Origin: an uncultured Phycisphaerales bacterium | GTDB taxonomy: Bacteria > Planctomycetota > Phycisphaerae > WQYP01 | DNA length: 7,819 nucleotides | Direction: 5' to 3' | Assembly: GCA_937901265.1 (NCBI GenBank) | Contig: CALCHA010000010.1 | Span: 1-7,819, forward strand | In this document: positions 1 to 5,930 of the stretch, piece by piece | Layout of the letters: the number at the start of each line of letters is the position of its first letter | How positions within the stretch are numbered: the stretch's first letter is position 1 | Position numbers and translations under genes: made by a program | Notes under the pieces: generated by a model | Databases searched by the model: none | Told to the model about the DNA's origin: nothing | What the model saw: the letters and a program-made list of their open reading frames with translations, nothing else

Positions 1-1
1 G

Positions 2-532
2 TTCAAGGGGTATTTCGAGACGATGATCAGCGAGGCGCGAGCGAAGGGAGCGATACCGGTGCTGGTGACGAGTCAGAATTTGAAGAAGCTGGGGCCGGAC
101 GGGAAGGGGGTGGAGACGCTGGGGATTTACCCGGGGGCGATGCGGGAGGTGGCGGAGGCGGAGAAGGTGCCGCTGATTGATTTGAACAAGATGAGCATGG
201 CGTTGTATGGGGCGATGGGGCCGGAGGGGCTGGGGAAGGCGTTCGTGGACGGCACGCATCAGAGCGATTGGGGGGCGTACGAGTTGTGCAAATGCGTGGT
301 GAGCGAAATCGTGGGGCAGAAGATCGGGTTTGCGGGGAGCGTGGTGGAGGAGTGGAAGGGGTTTGATCCGGCGAAGCCCGATCCGCGGAGCAGCTTCACG
401 CTGCCGATGGATCCGCAGCTGGATCCGTCGCGGCCGGGGGGTCCGGGGTTGGCGAATGGTCAGGGGGCGATGGCGGCGGCAGCACCGCGAGGAGGTCGTG
501 GGGCGGCTGCCAGCCCTCCTGCTCCGCGTTGA
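2..532 (+). CDS. SGNH/GDSL hydrolase, rhamnogalacturonan acetylesterase-like, C-terminal part (5' end outside window)
   Basis: Reading is open from base 2, upstream of the first ATG at 23, so the true start is missing; 176 residues are visible. The fragment covers the second half of an SGNH esterase domain: a segment with the strand IPVLVTSQ, a helix and LIDLN strand typical of the RGAE subgroup, then the block V motif DGTHQSDWGA with the catalytic Asp codon at 248-250 and His codon at 257-259. The catalytic Ser (GDS block) and the Gly and Asn blocks lie upstream, out of view. Family role: removal of acetyl esters from pectin or similar polysaccharides, usually outside the cytoplasm. After the domain comes a ~50-residue tail rich in Pro, Gly and Ala with no recognisable domain. 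The gene converges on the kinase gene with 4 bases between stops. It is homologous to the esterase at 3520-4545 but not a close copy. Family assignment is good; substrate is inferred. Confidence 0.85.
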   Translation, partial: FKGYFETMISEARAKGAIPVLVTSQNLKKLGPDGKGVETLGIYPGAMREVAEAEKVPLIDLNKMSMALYGAMGPEGLGKAFVDGTHQSDWGAYELCKCVVSEIVGQKIGFAGSVVEEWKGFDPAKPDPRSSFTLPMDPQLDPSRPGGPGLANGQGAMAAAAPRGGRGAAASPPAPR

Positions 533-536
533 TGCC

Positions 537-2150
537 TCAGGGGTCGACGGCGAAGCGGGAGACGGTTTCGCGCAGGGTCTGGAAATTGACGGGCTTGGTG
601 ATGTGGGTTTCGAAGCCGGCATCGCGGGATCGCTGGACGTCTTCATCCTGGCCGAAGCCGGAGAGGGCGATGCCGCGGATTTTCCGTGCACGGAGGTGTC
701 GCATGACGTCGGTGCCGCTGCCGTCGGGGAGGCCGATGTCGGAGATCAGGAGGTCGAAGTCCTGCTGATCACCGATGTTCATGGCTTCTTTGACGGAGGA
801 GGCGACGACGACCTGACAGCCGAGGGCCTGGAGGAGGCGGCACATGGCGGCGCGGGTGTCGTTGTGGTCTTCGACGAGGAGGACGCGGAAGCCTGCGGCG
901 ATCTTGTGGGTGGGGTGGAGGGCGAGGGCGGCGGTGTCGCGCGGTGCCTGCTGCATGGTGGGCAGATCGAGCGTGAAGGTGGCGTCGCGGTCGCGGCCGG
1001 GGCTGGACCCGACGAGGGTGCCGTGGTGGAGCAGGGCAAGGGATCGCGCAATGGAGAGGCCGAGCCCCAGGCCGCCGAATTTCCGGGTGCGGTCGGACTG
1101 TTCAAACGCGTTGAAGAGTCGGTCGAGCAGATCGGGGTCGATGCCGATGCCGTTGTCGGAGATTTCGATGCGGACGCGGCCATCGGAATCGTCGGCGGTG
1201 CGAATGGCGACGGCACCGCCGTGGGCGGTGAATTTGAGGGCGTTGGAAAGCAGGTTGAGGAGCAGTTGCTGCAGGCGGCCGGCGTCGGCCCAGACGTGGT
1301 GCTCACGGGCGCGCAGGGCGAGGGTGAGCTCGAGGCCACTGGCGTCGATTCCTGTTTGCATCATGGCCACGACGGCGCGGAGGGATTCGTGGACGTCGAC
1401 GACTTCGAAGCGAAGCTGCAGCTTGCCGCGGGAAATGCGAGCGAGGTCCAGGAGGTCATCGACGAGGCGGGCCTCCATTTCCACGTTGCGGCGGATCATG
1501 GAGATATTGGCACGGAGGGGTTCGGGCAGATCGGGGACCTGCTCGAGGAAGCTCATTTCGGCGAGGACGGGGGTGAGGGGGGTGCGGAGTTCGTGGGAGA
1601 GAATGCTGAGAAACTGATCTTTGGCCTGGTTGGCAATTTCCGCAGCTTCCTTGGCTTGCTGCAGCTCGCGTTGAATGTGCTTCTGGGTGGTGATATCGCG
1701 GGCGATTTTGGAAGCGGCGACGATGCGGCCGTGCATGTCTCGGACGGGCGAGATGGTCACCGAGACGTCGATGAGGCGACCATCCTTGCGCATGCGGACG
1801 GTCTCGAAATGGTCGACCCATTCGCCGCGCTGGAGGCGTGAGAGGATGGCGGGCTCTTCCTCCTGGCGATCGGGCGGGATCAGGATGTTGATGGCTTTGC
1901 CGATGACTTCGTCGGCCCGCCAGCCGAAGATGCGCTCCGCCCCGCGGTTCCAGGTGAGGATGATGCCCTCGAGGGTTTTGCTGACGATGGCATCGTCGGA
2001 AGATTCGATGATGGCGGTCATCCGCGAATCGAGGGTCGAATCTTTCACGAGCCTTTCGAGCTGCGCGTTTTTGCTGGAGAGCTGGATGACGAGCGCGCGG
2101 AGTTCTTCCAGGGTGGGCGGGAGTTCGGAAGGATTGCCACCGCTGCTCAC
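537..2150 (-). CDS. Soluble PAS-domain hybrid sensor histidine kinase with C-terminal receiver domain
   Basis: The product is 537 residues. Residues ~12-37 form a short probable coiled coil and ~42-155 a PAS domain (SSDDAIVSKTLEGII, then NRGAERIFGW). The HisKA dimerisation domain has H-box SHELRTP with the phospho-accepting His186. The HATPase domain carries the N-box NLLSNALKFT (299-308), G1 DNGIGI (332-337), F-box FNAFEQ and G2 GGLGLGL (359-365). The receiver spans ~421-535, with acidic pair E427/D428, phospho-acceptor Asp471, Ser497 and Lys519. All residues needed for kinase and receiver function are present. No membrane segment or signal peptide is seen, so it should be cytoplasmic and sense an internal or diffusible cue through PAS. 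The start is GTG, chosen because GGAGAA lies just upstream. No separate response regulator is adjacent, so its output partner is unknown. Signal and target cannot be read from the sequence. Confidence 0.95.
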   Translation of the reverse strand: MSSGGNPSELPPTLEELRALVIQLSSKNAQLERLVKDSTLDSRMTAIIESSDDAIVSKTLEGIILTWNRGAERIFGWRADEVIGKAINILIPPDRQEEEPAILSRLQRGEWVDHFETVRMRKDGRLIDVSVTISPVRDMHGRIVAASKIARDITTQKHIQRELQQAKEAAEIANQAKDQFLSILSHELRTPLTPVLAEMSFLEQVPDLPEPLRANISMIRRNVEMEARLVDDLLDLARISRGKLQLRFEVVDVHESLRAVVAMMQTGIDASGLELTLALRAREHHVWADAGRLQQLLLNLLSNALKFTAHGGAVAIRTADDSDGRVRIEISDNGIGIDPDLLDRLFNAFEQSDRTRKFGGLGLGLSIARSLALLHHGTLVGSSPGRDRDATFTLDLPTMQQAPRDTAALALHPTHKIAAGFRVLLVEDHNDTRAAMCRLLQALGCQVVVASSVKEAMNIGDQQDFDLLISDIGLPDGSGTDVMRHLRARKIRGIALSGFGQDEDVQRSRDAGFETHITKPVNFQTLRETVSRFAVDP

Positions 2151-2153
2151 GGC

Positions 2154-2159
2154 TTCTCC
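2154..2159 (-). promoter_or_regulatory. Ribosome binding site of the histidine kinase gene
   Basis: On the minus strand GGAGAA precedes the GTG start, with 5 bases between GGAG and the start codon. It supports the GTG at 2150-2148 as initiator in the absence of a nearby ATG. Confidence 0.7.
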
Positions 2160-2208
2160 GGCTCAATGGATGACATTCACGGGTGCGGCCGACGTTGCGA
2201 CCCCGCCG

Positions 2209-2237
2209 ATTGTAGGGTGTGACGCCGCCTGTCGCCA
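2209..2237 (-). promoter_or_regulatory. Possible sigma70-type promoter for the histidine kinase gene
   Basis: On the minus strand TACAAT (2214-2209, 5 of 6 matches to TATAAT) lies 17 bases downstream of TGGCGA (2237-2232, 3 of 6 matches to TTGACA). Transcription would start near 2202, giving a leader of about 50 bases. The -35 element is weak and the call is by eye only. Confidence 0.35.
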
Positions 2238-2307
2238 GAATACGGAGCAGTAAATCAACGGCCGGGCAGAGGCTGCAGGGTGTGGGAGGGATGGAATGGA
2301 CGGCAGA

Positions 2308-2336
2308 TTGCTCCGCGGCGCGGGGCGGTCTATAAA
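2308..2336 (+). promoter_or_regulatory. Possible sigma70-type promoter of the DUF2156 gene, implying a (nearly) leaderless mRNA
   Basis: TTGCTC (2308-2313; first three bases match TTGACA) is separated by exactly 17 bases from TATAAA (2331-2336; 5 of 6 matches to TATAAT). Normal spacing puts the transcription start at 2342-2343, which coincides with the ATG at 2342. The ATG has no good Shine-Dalgarno sequence, which fits leaderless initiation. An alternative is that the true start is the GTG at 2375, preceded by AGGGA, in which case the leader would be about 30 bases. Confidence 0.45.
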
Positions 2337-2341
2337 CGGGA

Positions 2342-3421
2342 ATGCAAGAGCCGCGGCAACGAGCAAGGGAACTGGTGCTGGCGTTTGGCTGGAATGCGAC
2401 GGCGTACCAGATCCTCAACCCCGGGATGACCTACTGGTTCGCGCAGAGCGCGGCGGGGGTGGCGGGGTATGTGGCGTGCGGCCGGCGCTGGGTGGTGGCG
2501 GGGGCGCCGGTTTGCGCCGCGGAACACCTGGCGGGAGTGACGGCGGAACTGGAGGCGGCGGCGGCCGCGCAGGGTCGGCGGGTCTGCTACGTGGCGGCGG
2601 GCGAAAGGCTGGCGCTGCAGTTCGCGAGCGCGACGGATCATGCGACGGTGGCCCTGGGGGCGCAGCCGGTGTGGAATCCCGCGGAGTGGGCGGCGATTGT
2701 GAAGGCGCGATCGAGCGTGCGCAGCCAGTTGTCACGGGCGCGCAACAAGCAGGTGCGGGTGAGTGTTCGCCCGGCGGAGGATGCGCGGGAGGATCCACGG
2801 CTGGAGGCATGTCTCGCGGAGTGGCTGGGGTCTCGACCGATGCCGGCGATGCATTTTCTGGTGGAACCCGCGACGCTTGCGGGGGAGCTGGCGGACCGGC
2901 TGCTGATGGTGGCGCGGCGCGGCGAAGCGGTGGTGGGATTCCTGCTGGCGTCGCCGGTGCCGACGCGGCAGGGCTATCTGGTCGAGCAGATTGTCCGCGG
3001 CAGAGAGGCACCCAACGGGACGGCGGAGCTGCTGATCGATGGGCTGATGGCGGAGCTGGTGAAGCGGGGTGCGACCTACCTGACGATGGGGCTGGTGCCG
3101 CTGTCGGAACAGGCGCGCGGCTGGCTTCGCGGGAATCCCTGGTGGTTGCGCTGGATCATGGGGTGGGCGCGGGCCCACGGGCGGCGGTTTTATCATTTCG
3201 ATGGGCTCGAACAGTTCCGCATCAAGCTGCGTCCGTCGGCATGGGAACCGATCTATGCGATCTCCAACGAACGGCGATTTTCTCCGGCGTCGGCGCATGC
3301 GATGATGGCGGCCTTCGCGCAGGGGCATCTGGGGTCGCTGGTGGCGCGGGCACTGGCGCGAGCGGTGCGGACGGAAGCGCGGCGGTTGAAGGGCCGCGTC
3401 ACGGGCTCTCCGGAAGGGTGA
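2342..3421 (+). CDS. Stand-alone DUF2156 / phosphatidylglycerol lysyltransferase C-terminal-type protein
   Basis: The product is 359 residues and resembles the cytosolic catalytic half of MprF/LysPGS (LPG_synthase_C, two tandem GNAT-like folds). Visible landmarks are an N-terminal GNAT-like half with YWFAQSAAGVAGYV and VVAGAPV (~31-57), the linker region SVRSQLSRARNKQVRV (125-140), a segment APNGTAELLIDGLMAEL (223-239), the strand YLTMGLVPLS (246-255), and the signature HFDGLEQFRIKLRP followed by WEPIYAI (285-307), close to the family's FKxKF.P.WEPRY motif. Known members move an amino acid from aminoacyl-tRNA to a membrane lipid, altering surface charge. This protein lacks the multi-spanning flippase half of MprF and has no predicted membrane segment, so it should be soluble or peripheral. 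Amino acid and acceptor are unknown. It is divergent from the kinase gene and first in a rightward cluster. ATG at 2342 has a weak ribosome site; GTG at 2375 is an alternative. Confidence 0.85.
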   Translation: MQEPRQRARELVLAFGWNATAYQILNPGMTYWFAQSAAGVAGYVACGRRWVVAGAPVCAAEHLAGVTAELEAAAAAQGRRVCYVAAGERLALQFASATDHATVALGAQPVWNPAEWAAIVKARSSVRSQLSRARNKQVRVSVRPAEDAREDPRLEACLAEWLGSRPMPAMHFLVEPATLAGELADRLLMVARRGEAVVGFLLASPVPTRQGYLVEQIVRGREAPNGTAELLIDGLMAELVKRGATYLTMGLVPLSEQARGWLRGNPWWLRWIMGWARAHGRRFYHFDGLEQFRIKLRPSAWEPIYAISNERRFSPASAHAMMAAFAQGHLGSLVARALARAVRTEARRLKGRVTGSPEG

Positions 3422-3428
3422 TTGGGGA

Positions 3429-3457
3429 GGGTGATCGGGGGTCAGGCGGGATCACCC
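3429..3457 (+). repeat. 8-bp perfect inverted repeat between the DUF2156 gene and the esterase gene
   Basis: GGGTGATC (3429-3436) and GATCACCC (3450-3457) can form an 8-bp stem with a 13-base loop. GGGTGAT also occurs directly at 3416-3422, overlapping the DUF2156 stop codon, so there are two direct copies and one inverted copy within 42 bases. The hairpin is followed by AAAAACC on the plus strand and not by a U-tract, so it is not a standard terminator. It could be an operator, an mRNA processing or stability hairpin, or chance. Confidence 0.45.
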
Positions 3458-3508
3458 AAAAACCGCGGGCAGGGTTGCGGCGCGGTAGGATGCGGCGGTT
3501 CATCGGAT

Positions 3509-3513
3509 GGAGG
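3509..3513 (+). promoter_or_regulatory. Ribosome binding site that sets the start of the second SGNH esterase
   Basis: GGAGG lies 6 bases upstream of the ATG at 3520. The reading frame is open far upstream, to 2296, but that stretch overlaps the DUF2156 gene and codes for compositionally odd sequence. This site together with the signal peptide that follows fixes the real start at 3520. Confidence 0.8.
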
Positions 3514-3519
3514 CAAGGC

Positions 3520-4545
3520 ATGTTTCGAAAGTACTGCATGGGGTTGGCGGCGATGGTGGTGACCGCGGCGGCGTGGGGGCAGACTTCCGCCCCGGCGGGG
3601 CCTGCGGGGGTGACGCTTCCGGACGAACAGGGCGTGCCACGGGTTTATCCGACGAATCCGGAGACGATCCACACGGCGCGAGCGGGGATTTTGCAGCTGA
3701 GCGCGGAGGACATTCCGCGCTACACGCAGACGGGCCCGCTGCCGGAGCCGCCGCCGTCGCGTCCGGCGGTGATTCCGGCGGTGCCGCACAATCCGAAGCT
3801 GCACACGATCTGGACGATCGGGGATTCGACGGTGCGCACGGGGTACAATGGCACGGGCGATGATCGGCCGGGGCAGTGGGGCTGGGGGGCCCCGTTCGTG
3901 GGATATTTTGATCCACAGAAGGTGAACGTGGTGAACCGTGCGGTCGGCGGGACCACCAGCGGCAGCTATTACGAGGGGCCCTGGAAGGGGCTGGTCGAGC
4001 TCATCAAACCGGGCGATGTCGTGATCATGCAGTTCGGGACCAACAGCGGCGGCGTGGAACTCGGCGGCATCGGGGAGGAGAGCCAGACAGCCGCCAGCCG
4101 CGGGGGGCAGGCCACCACCCGCCACAGCTTCGGCTGGTTCCTGCGTCACTTCATCGCCGAGACTCGGGCCCGGGAAGCGACGCCGGTGGTGTGTTCGCTG
4201 ATACCGCGGAATGGGCGCGATGCGGACGGCCGGATCAAGCGCAGCAGCGACACGCAGGCGGGATGGGCCCGCGAGGTGGCGGCGACGGAGAAGGCGGACT
4301 TCATCGACCTCAACGAACTGGTCGCGCGCAAGTATGACGCCTTGAGCAAGGCGGAAGTGGATGCGCTTTTCGCCGGCTCGCCCCACACCAGCTGGACCGG
4401 GGCCGTGATCAATGCGGAGACCGTCATCTCCGGCCTGAAGGCGCTCACACCTGACCCGGTCGCGGCCTATTACGTCGAGCAGGTCAAGCAGATCGCCCCG
4501 GCACCCACGGGCTCCCAAGGCCCGACGACCGCACCAACTCACTGA
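3520..4545 (+). CDS. Secreted SGNH hydrolase, rhamnogalacturonan acetylesterase-like
   Basis: The product is 341 residues, starting at ATG 3520 behind GGAGG. Residues 1-20 form a signal peptide (positive MFRKYCM, then a hydrophobic core), likely cut after AAAWG. A Pro-rich linker (~65-93) leads to the SGNH domain at ~94-310: block I TIGDST with nucleophile Ser103, the RGAE-type WGWG (120-123), block II AVGGTTSG with Gly144, block III QFGTNSGG with Asn175, and block V SPHTSWTGA with His289. Family role: hydrolysis of acetyl esters on rhamnogalacturonan or related polysaccharide in the periplasm or outside. The position three residues before His289, where the catalytic Asp normally sits, is Gly286, unlike the intact DGTH in the gene at 2-532. 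It may work as a Ser-His dyad, recruit another acid, or have altered activity. It lies 98 bases after the DUF2156 gene and 21 before the MDR gene. The C-terminal tail is Pro/Thr-rich. Confidence 0.9.
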   Translation: MFRKYCMGLAAMVVTAAAWGQTSAPAGPAGVTLPDEQGVPRVYPTNPETIHTARAGILQLSAEDIPRYTQTGPLPEPPPSRPAVIPAVPHNPKLHTIWTIGDSTVRTGYNGTGDDRPGQWGWGAPFVGYFDPQKVNVVNRAVGGTTSGSYYEGPWKGLVELIKPGDVVIMQFGTNSGGVELGGIGEESQTAASRGGQATTRHSFGWFLRHFIAETRAREATPVVCSLIPRNGRDADGRIKRSSDTQAGWAREVAATEKADFIDLNELVARKYDALSKAEVDALFAGSPHTSWTGAVINAETVISGLKALTPDPVAAYYVEQVKQIAPAPTGSQGPTTAPTH

Positions 4546-4566
4546 TTTTGTGAAAGGACCCGAAGC

Positions 4567-5532
4567 ATGACCATGACCACGACGACGACCCCCACGACCA
4601 CGATGCGCGCGGCGCGGCTGCATGTCCGCGGGGGACCTGAGCAGGTTGTCGTCGAGCAGGCACCGCTCCCGGTTCCGCCCGCCGGCGAAGTGCGGATTCG
4701 CGTGCGGGCGTGCGCTCTCACGCCGGGGGAACTTGCGTGGGATGAGACCTATCGCCATCCCGATGGGAGCCCGCGGTTCCCGGCCATCCCGGGGCATGAT
4801 GTTGCCGGGGAGATCGATGTGCTGGGCGCGGGCGTCGCGGGGTGGCAGCGGGGCGAGGCGGTGTATGGTCTGATCAATTTTCCGCGGGATGGCAGTGCCG
4901 CGGAGTATGTCTGCGCTCCCGCTGCGGAGATCGCGAGGATGCCGCGGTCCATCGACGCGCTTCACGCGGCGGCCGTTCCGCTCTCCGGGCTCACCGCCTG
5001 GCAGGGGCTTTTCGACCAGGGCAAGCTGCAGAAGGGTCAGCGGGTGCTGATTCATGGCGGCTCGGGCGGCGTCGGGGCGTACGCGGTGCAGCTCGCGCAC
5101 CACTTCGGGGCGCGGGTGATCACCACCGCCTCTGCCGCCAACATTGAGGCGGTGCGGGCGTTGGGGGCGGCGGAAGTCATCGACTACGCGCACAGTCGAT
5201 TTGATGAGCTGGTCCGGGATGTCGATCTGGTGTTCGACACCATCGGCGGGGAGACCCTCACGCGCTCGCTGGCGGTGGTGCGGCCGGGAGGGCGGGTGGT
5301 TTCGATCGCCGGCAAGCCCGACCCGGAGCGGGCGGCAGCGCGGCAGATCACGGCGATCTTTTTCATCGTGCATCCGGAGCAGTCGCAACTCCAGCAGCTC
5401 GCGGCGCTGGTGGATGCGGGCAATCTGCAGGTGCAGATCGAAGCGACCTATCCGCTGAGCGAGGCCCGCGCGGCCTTTGAACGCAGCGTCGGCGGGCATC
5501 TCCGCGGCAAGGTCGTTCTGCAGATCCAATAG
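4567..5532 (+). CDS. Zinc-independent MDR-family NAD(P)-dependent alcohol dehydrogenase/quinone oxidoreductase-like protein
   Basis: The product is 321 residues. An N-terminal GroES-like domain (~13-130) contains FPAIPGHDVAGEI (71-83) and a DGSAAEYV segment (108-115). It is followed by a Rossmann domain with the glycine-rich loop HGGSGGVGAYAVQLA (163-177), GAAEVIDY (200-207), VFDTIGG (222-228) and GGRVVSIAGKPD (241-252). The protein has only two cysteines and lacks the structural and catalytic zinc ligands of classical alcohol dehydrogenases, placing it with the quinone oxidoreductase/enoyl reductase branch, which usually uses NADPH. It is probably a cytoplasmic reductase of quinones or reactive enones; the substrate is unknown. 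ATG 4567 follows AAAGGA (4553-4558). The first 12 residues form an unusual Thr-rich leader; homologues usually begin near the MRAARLH at 4603, but that ATG has no ribosome site. It is 21 bases after the esterase stop, so co-transcription is likely though a functional link is not obvious. Confidence 0.92.
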   Translation: MTMTTTTTPTTTMRAARLHVRGGPEQVVVEQAPLPVPPAGEVRIRVRACALTPGELAWDETYRHPDGSPRFPAIPGHDVAGEIDVLGAGVAGWQRGEAVYGLINFPRDGSAAEYVCAPAAEIARMPRSIDALHAAAVPLSGLTAWQGLFDQGKLQKGQRVLIHGGSGGVGAYAVQLAHHFGARVITTASAANIEAVRALGAAEVIDYAHSRFDELVRDVDLVFDTIGGETLTRSLAVVRPGGRVVSIAGKPDPERAAARQITAIFFIVHPEQSQLQQLAALVDAGNLQVQIEATYPLSEARAAFERSVGGHLRGKVVLQIQ

Positions 5533-5608
5533 GGATTTTTATGGGTTCTCGCGAGTGGCGAACACCGTCGCTGCGATCGGTCGGGCTTGGCATTTCTGTC
5601 GAGGGGCG

Positions 5609-5815
5609 GAAACGTCCTCCTTCGACAGTCCAGACGAAAACACGAAGGGGCGAAGGACCCACGAAGGGCACGAAGAGAGTTGTCAGAGCTAGGCCACGTT
5701 TCTCTGAGCGCGTTTTTGCTGGAGGGATTGGGCGCTTTGGATCAGCGCCTTTGTGGGCTTCGTGGGGCCTTCGAGTCTTCGTGTTTCGGTCTGGACGCTC
5801 GAAGAAGGACGTTTC
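5609..5815. repeat. Large imperfect inverted repeat with CGAAG-rich arms (intergenic structured element)
   Basis: Arms of 68 bases (5609-5676 and 5748-5815) are inverted copies. Aligned by hand without gaps, 55 of the first 67 positions pair, starting with ten perfect matches at the outer end (GAAACGTCCT). Both arms contain repeated (A)CGAAG units. The 71-base centre has its own small hairpins: TCAGAG/CTCTGA (5683-5688 with 5702-5707) and GGCGC/GCGCC (5731-5735 with 5745-5749). Short reading frames through it are arginine- and glutamate-rich and out of keeping with neighbouring genes, so I regard them as non-coding. From memory, similar CGAAG-type intergenic repeats are common in Planctomycetota and some related phyla, and are often mis-annotated as small proteins. 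Function is unknown: it may be a non-autonomous mobile element, a structured RNA or a processing site. Confidence 0.8.
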
Positions 5816-5865
5816 TGTTCATGGATAAGGGTGTGTGGGATCTTGAGCCGCGCGTCGGGTGATGC

Positions 5866-5904
5866 AAAAACGGAGGAGGCGACGGTCGGTGAGCGTCGCC
5901 TCCT
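5866..5904 (-). terminator. Rho-independent terminator of the calpain-like gene
   Basis: On the minus strand a perfect 11-bp stem, AGGAGGCGACG paired with CGTCGCCTCCT (5904-5894 with 5884-5874, 9-base loop), is followed after three bases by TTTTT (5870-5866). It starts 26 bases after the calpain stop codon. The plus strand lacks a T-tract after the stem, so it should act only leftward. Confidence 0.85.
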
Positions 5905-5930
5905 GGAGCATTATTAGATCGGGCCCGGTC

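Larger units (their letters stand above)
5533..5930. other. Intergenic region between convergent MDR and calpain genes
   Basis: This 398-base stretch holds no gene I can support. It contains the CGAAG inverted repeat (5609-5815) and the minus-strand terminator (5866-5904). Between 5533 and 5608 I see only a T-run just after the MDR stop (5536-5540) without a strong hairpin. Bases 5816-5865 show nothing recognisable. Near the calpain stop, 5918-5930 contains a short GC-rich near-palindrome around GGGCCC. Confidence 0.7.

Noticed and set aside
330..1841. Long plus-strand reading frame (503 codons) opposite the histidine kinase
   Set aside because: It is antisense to a kinase with all motifs intact, its translation is Gly/Asp/Glu/Val-rich with no domain, and high GC content readily gives such mirror frames.
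2163..2366. Minus-strand 67-codon frame just upstream of the kinase, in the same frame
   Set aside because: It begins with a hydrophobic stretch resembling a signal peptide, but it overlaps the DUF2156 start, has no convincing ribosome site that I could see, and no recognisable domain. Coding cannot be fully excluded.
2296..3519. Upstream extension of the second esterase frame back to 2296
   Set aside because: It overlaps the DUF2156 gene in another frame and encodes Gly/Arg-rich low-complexity sequence. The signal peptide and GGAGG place the start at 3520.
3442..5529. Long minus-strand reading frame (695 codons) opposite the esterase and MDR genes
   Set aside because: It is Arg/Pro/His-rich with no domain and spans two well-supported genes and their junction, so it is a mirror frame.
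5521..5545. Possible terminator after the MDR gene (T-run at 5536-5540)
   Set aside because: Only a 4-bp stem (ATCC/GGAT) can be drawn before the T-run, too weak to call.
5641..5790. CRISPR-like array in the CGAAG repeats
   Set aside because: The units are short and irregularly spaced, without unique spacers of constant length, and the two halves are inverted copies.
5477..5862. Several short plus-strand frames (71-95 codons) over the intergenic repeat
   Set aside because: They run through the inverted repeat and translate its CGAAG units into Lys/Arg/Glu-rich strings. No domain and overlapping frames in several phases suggest spurious coding.
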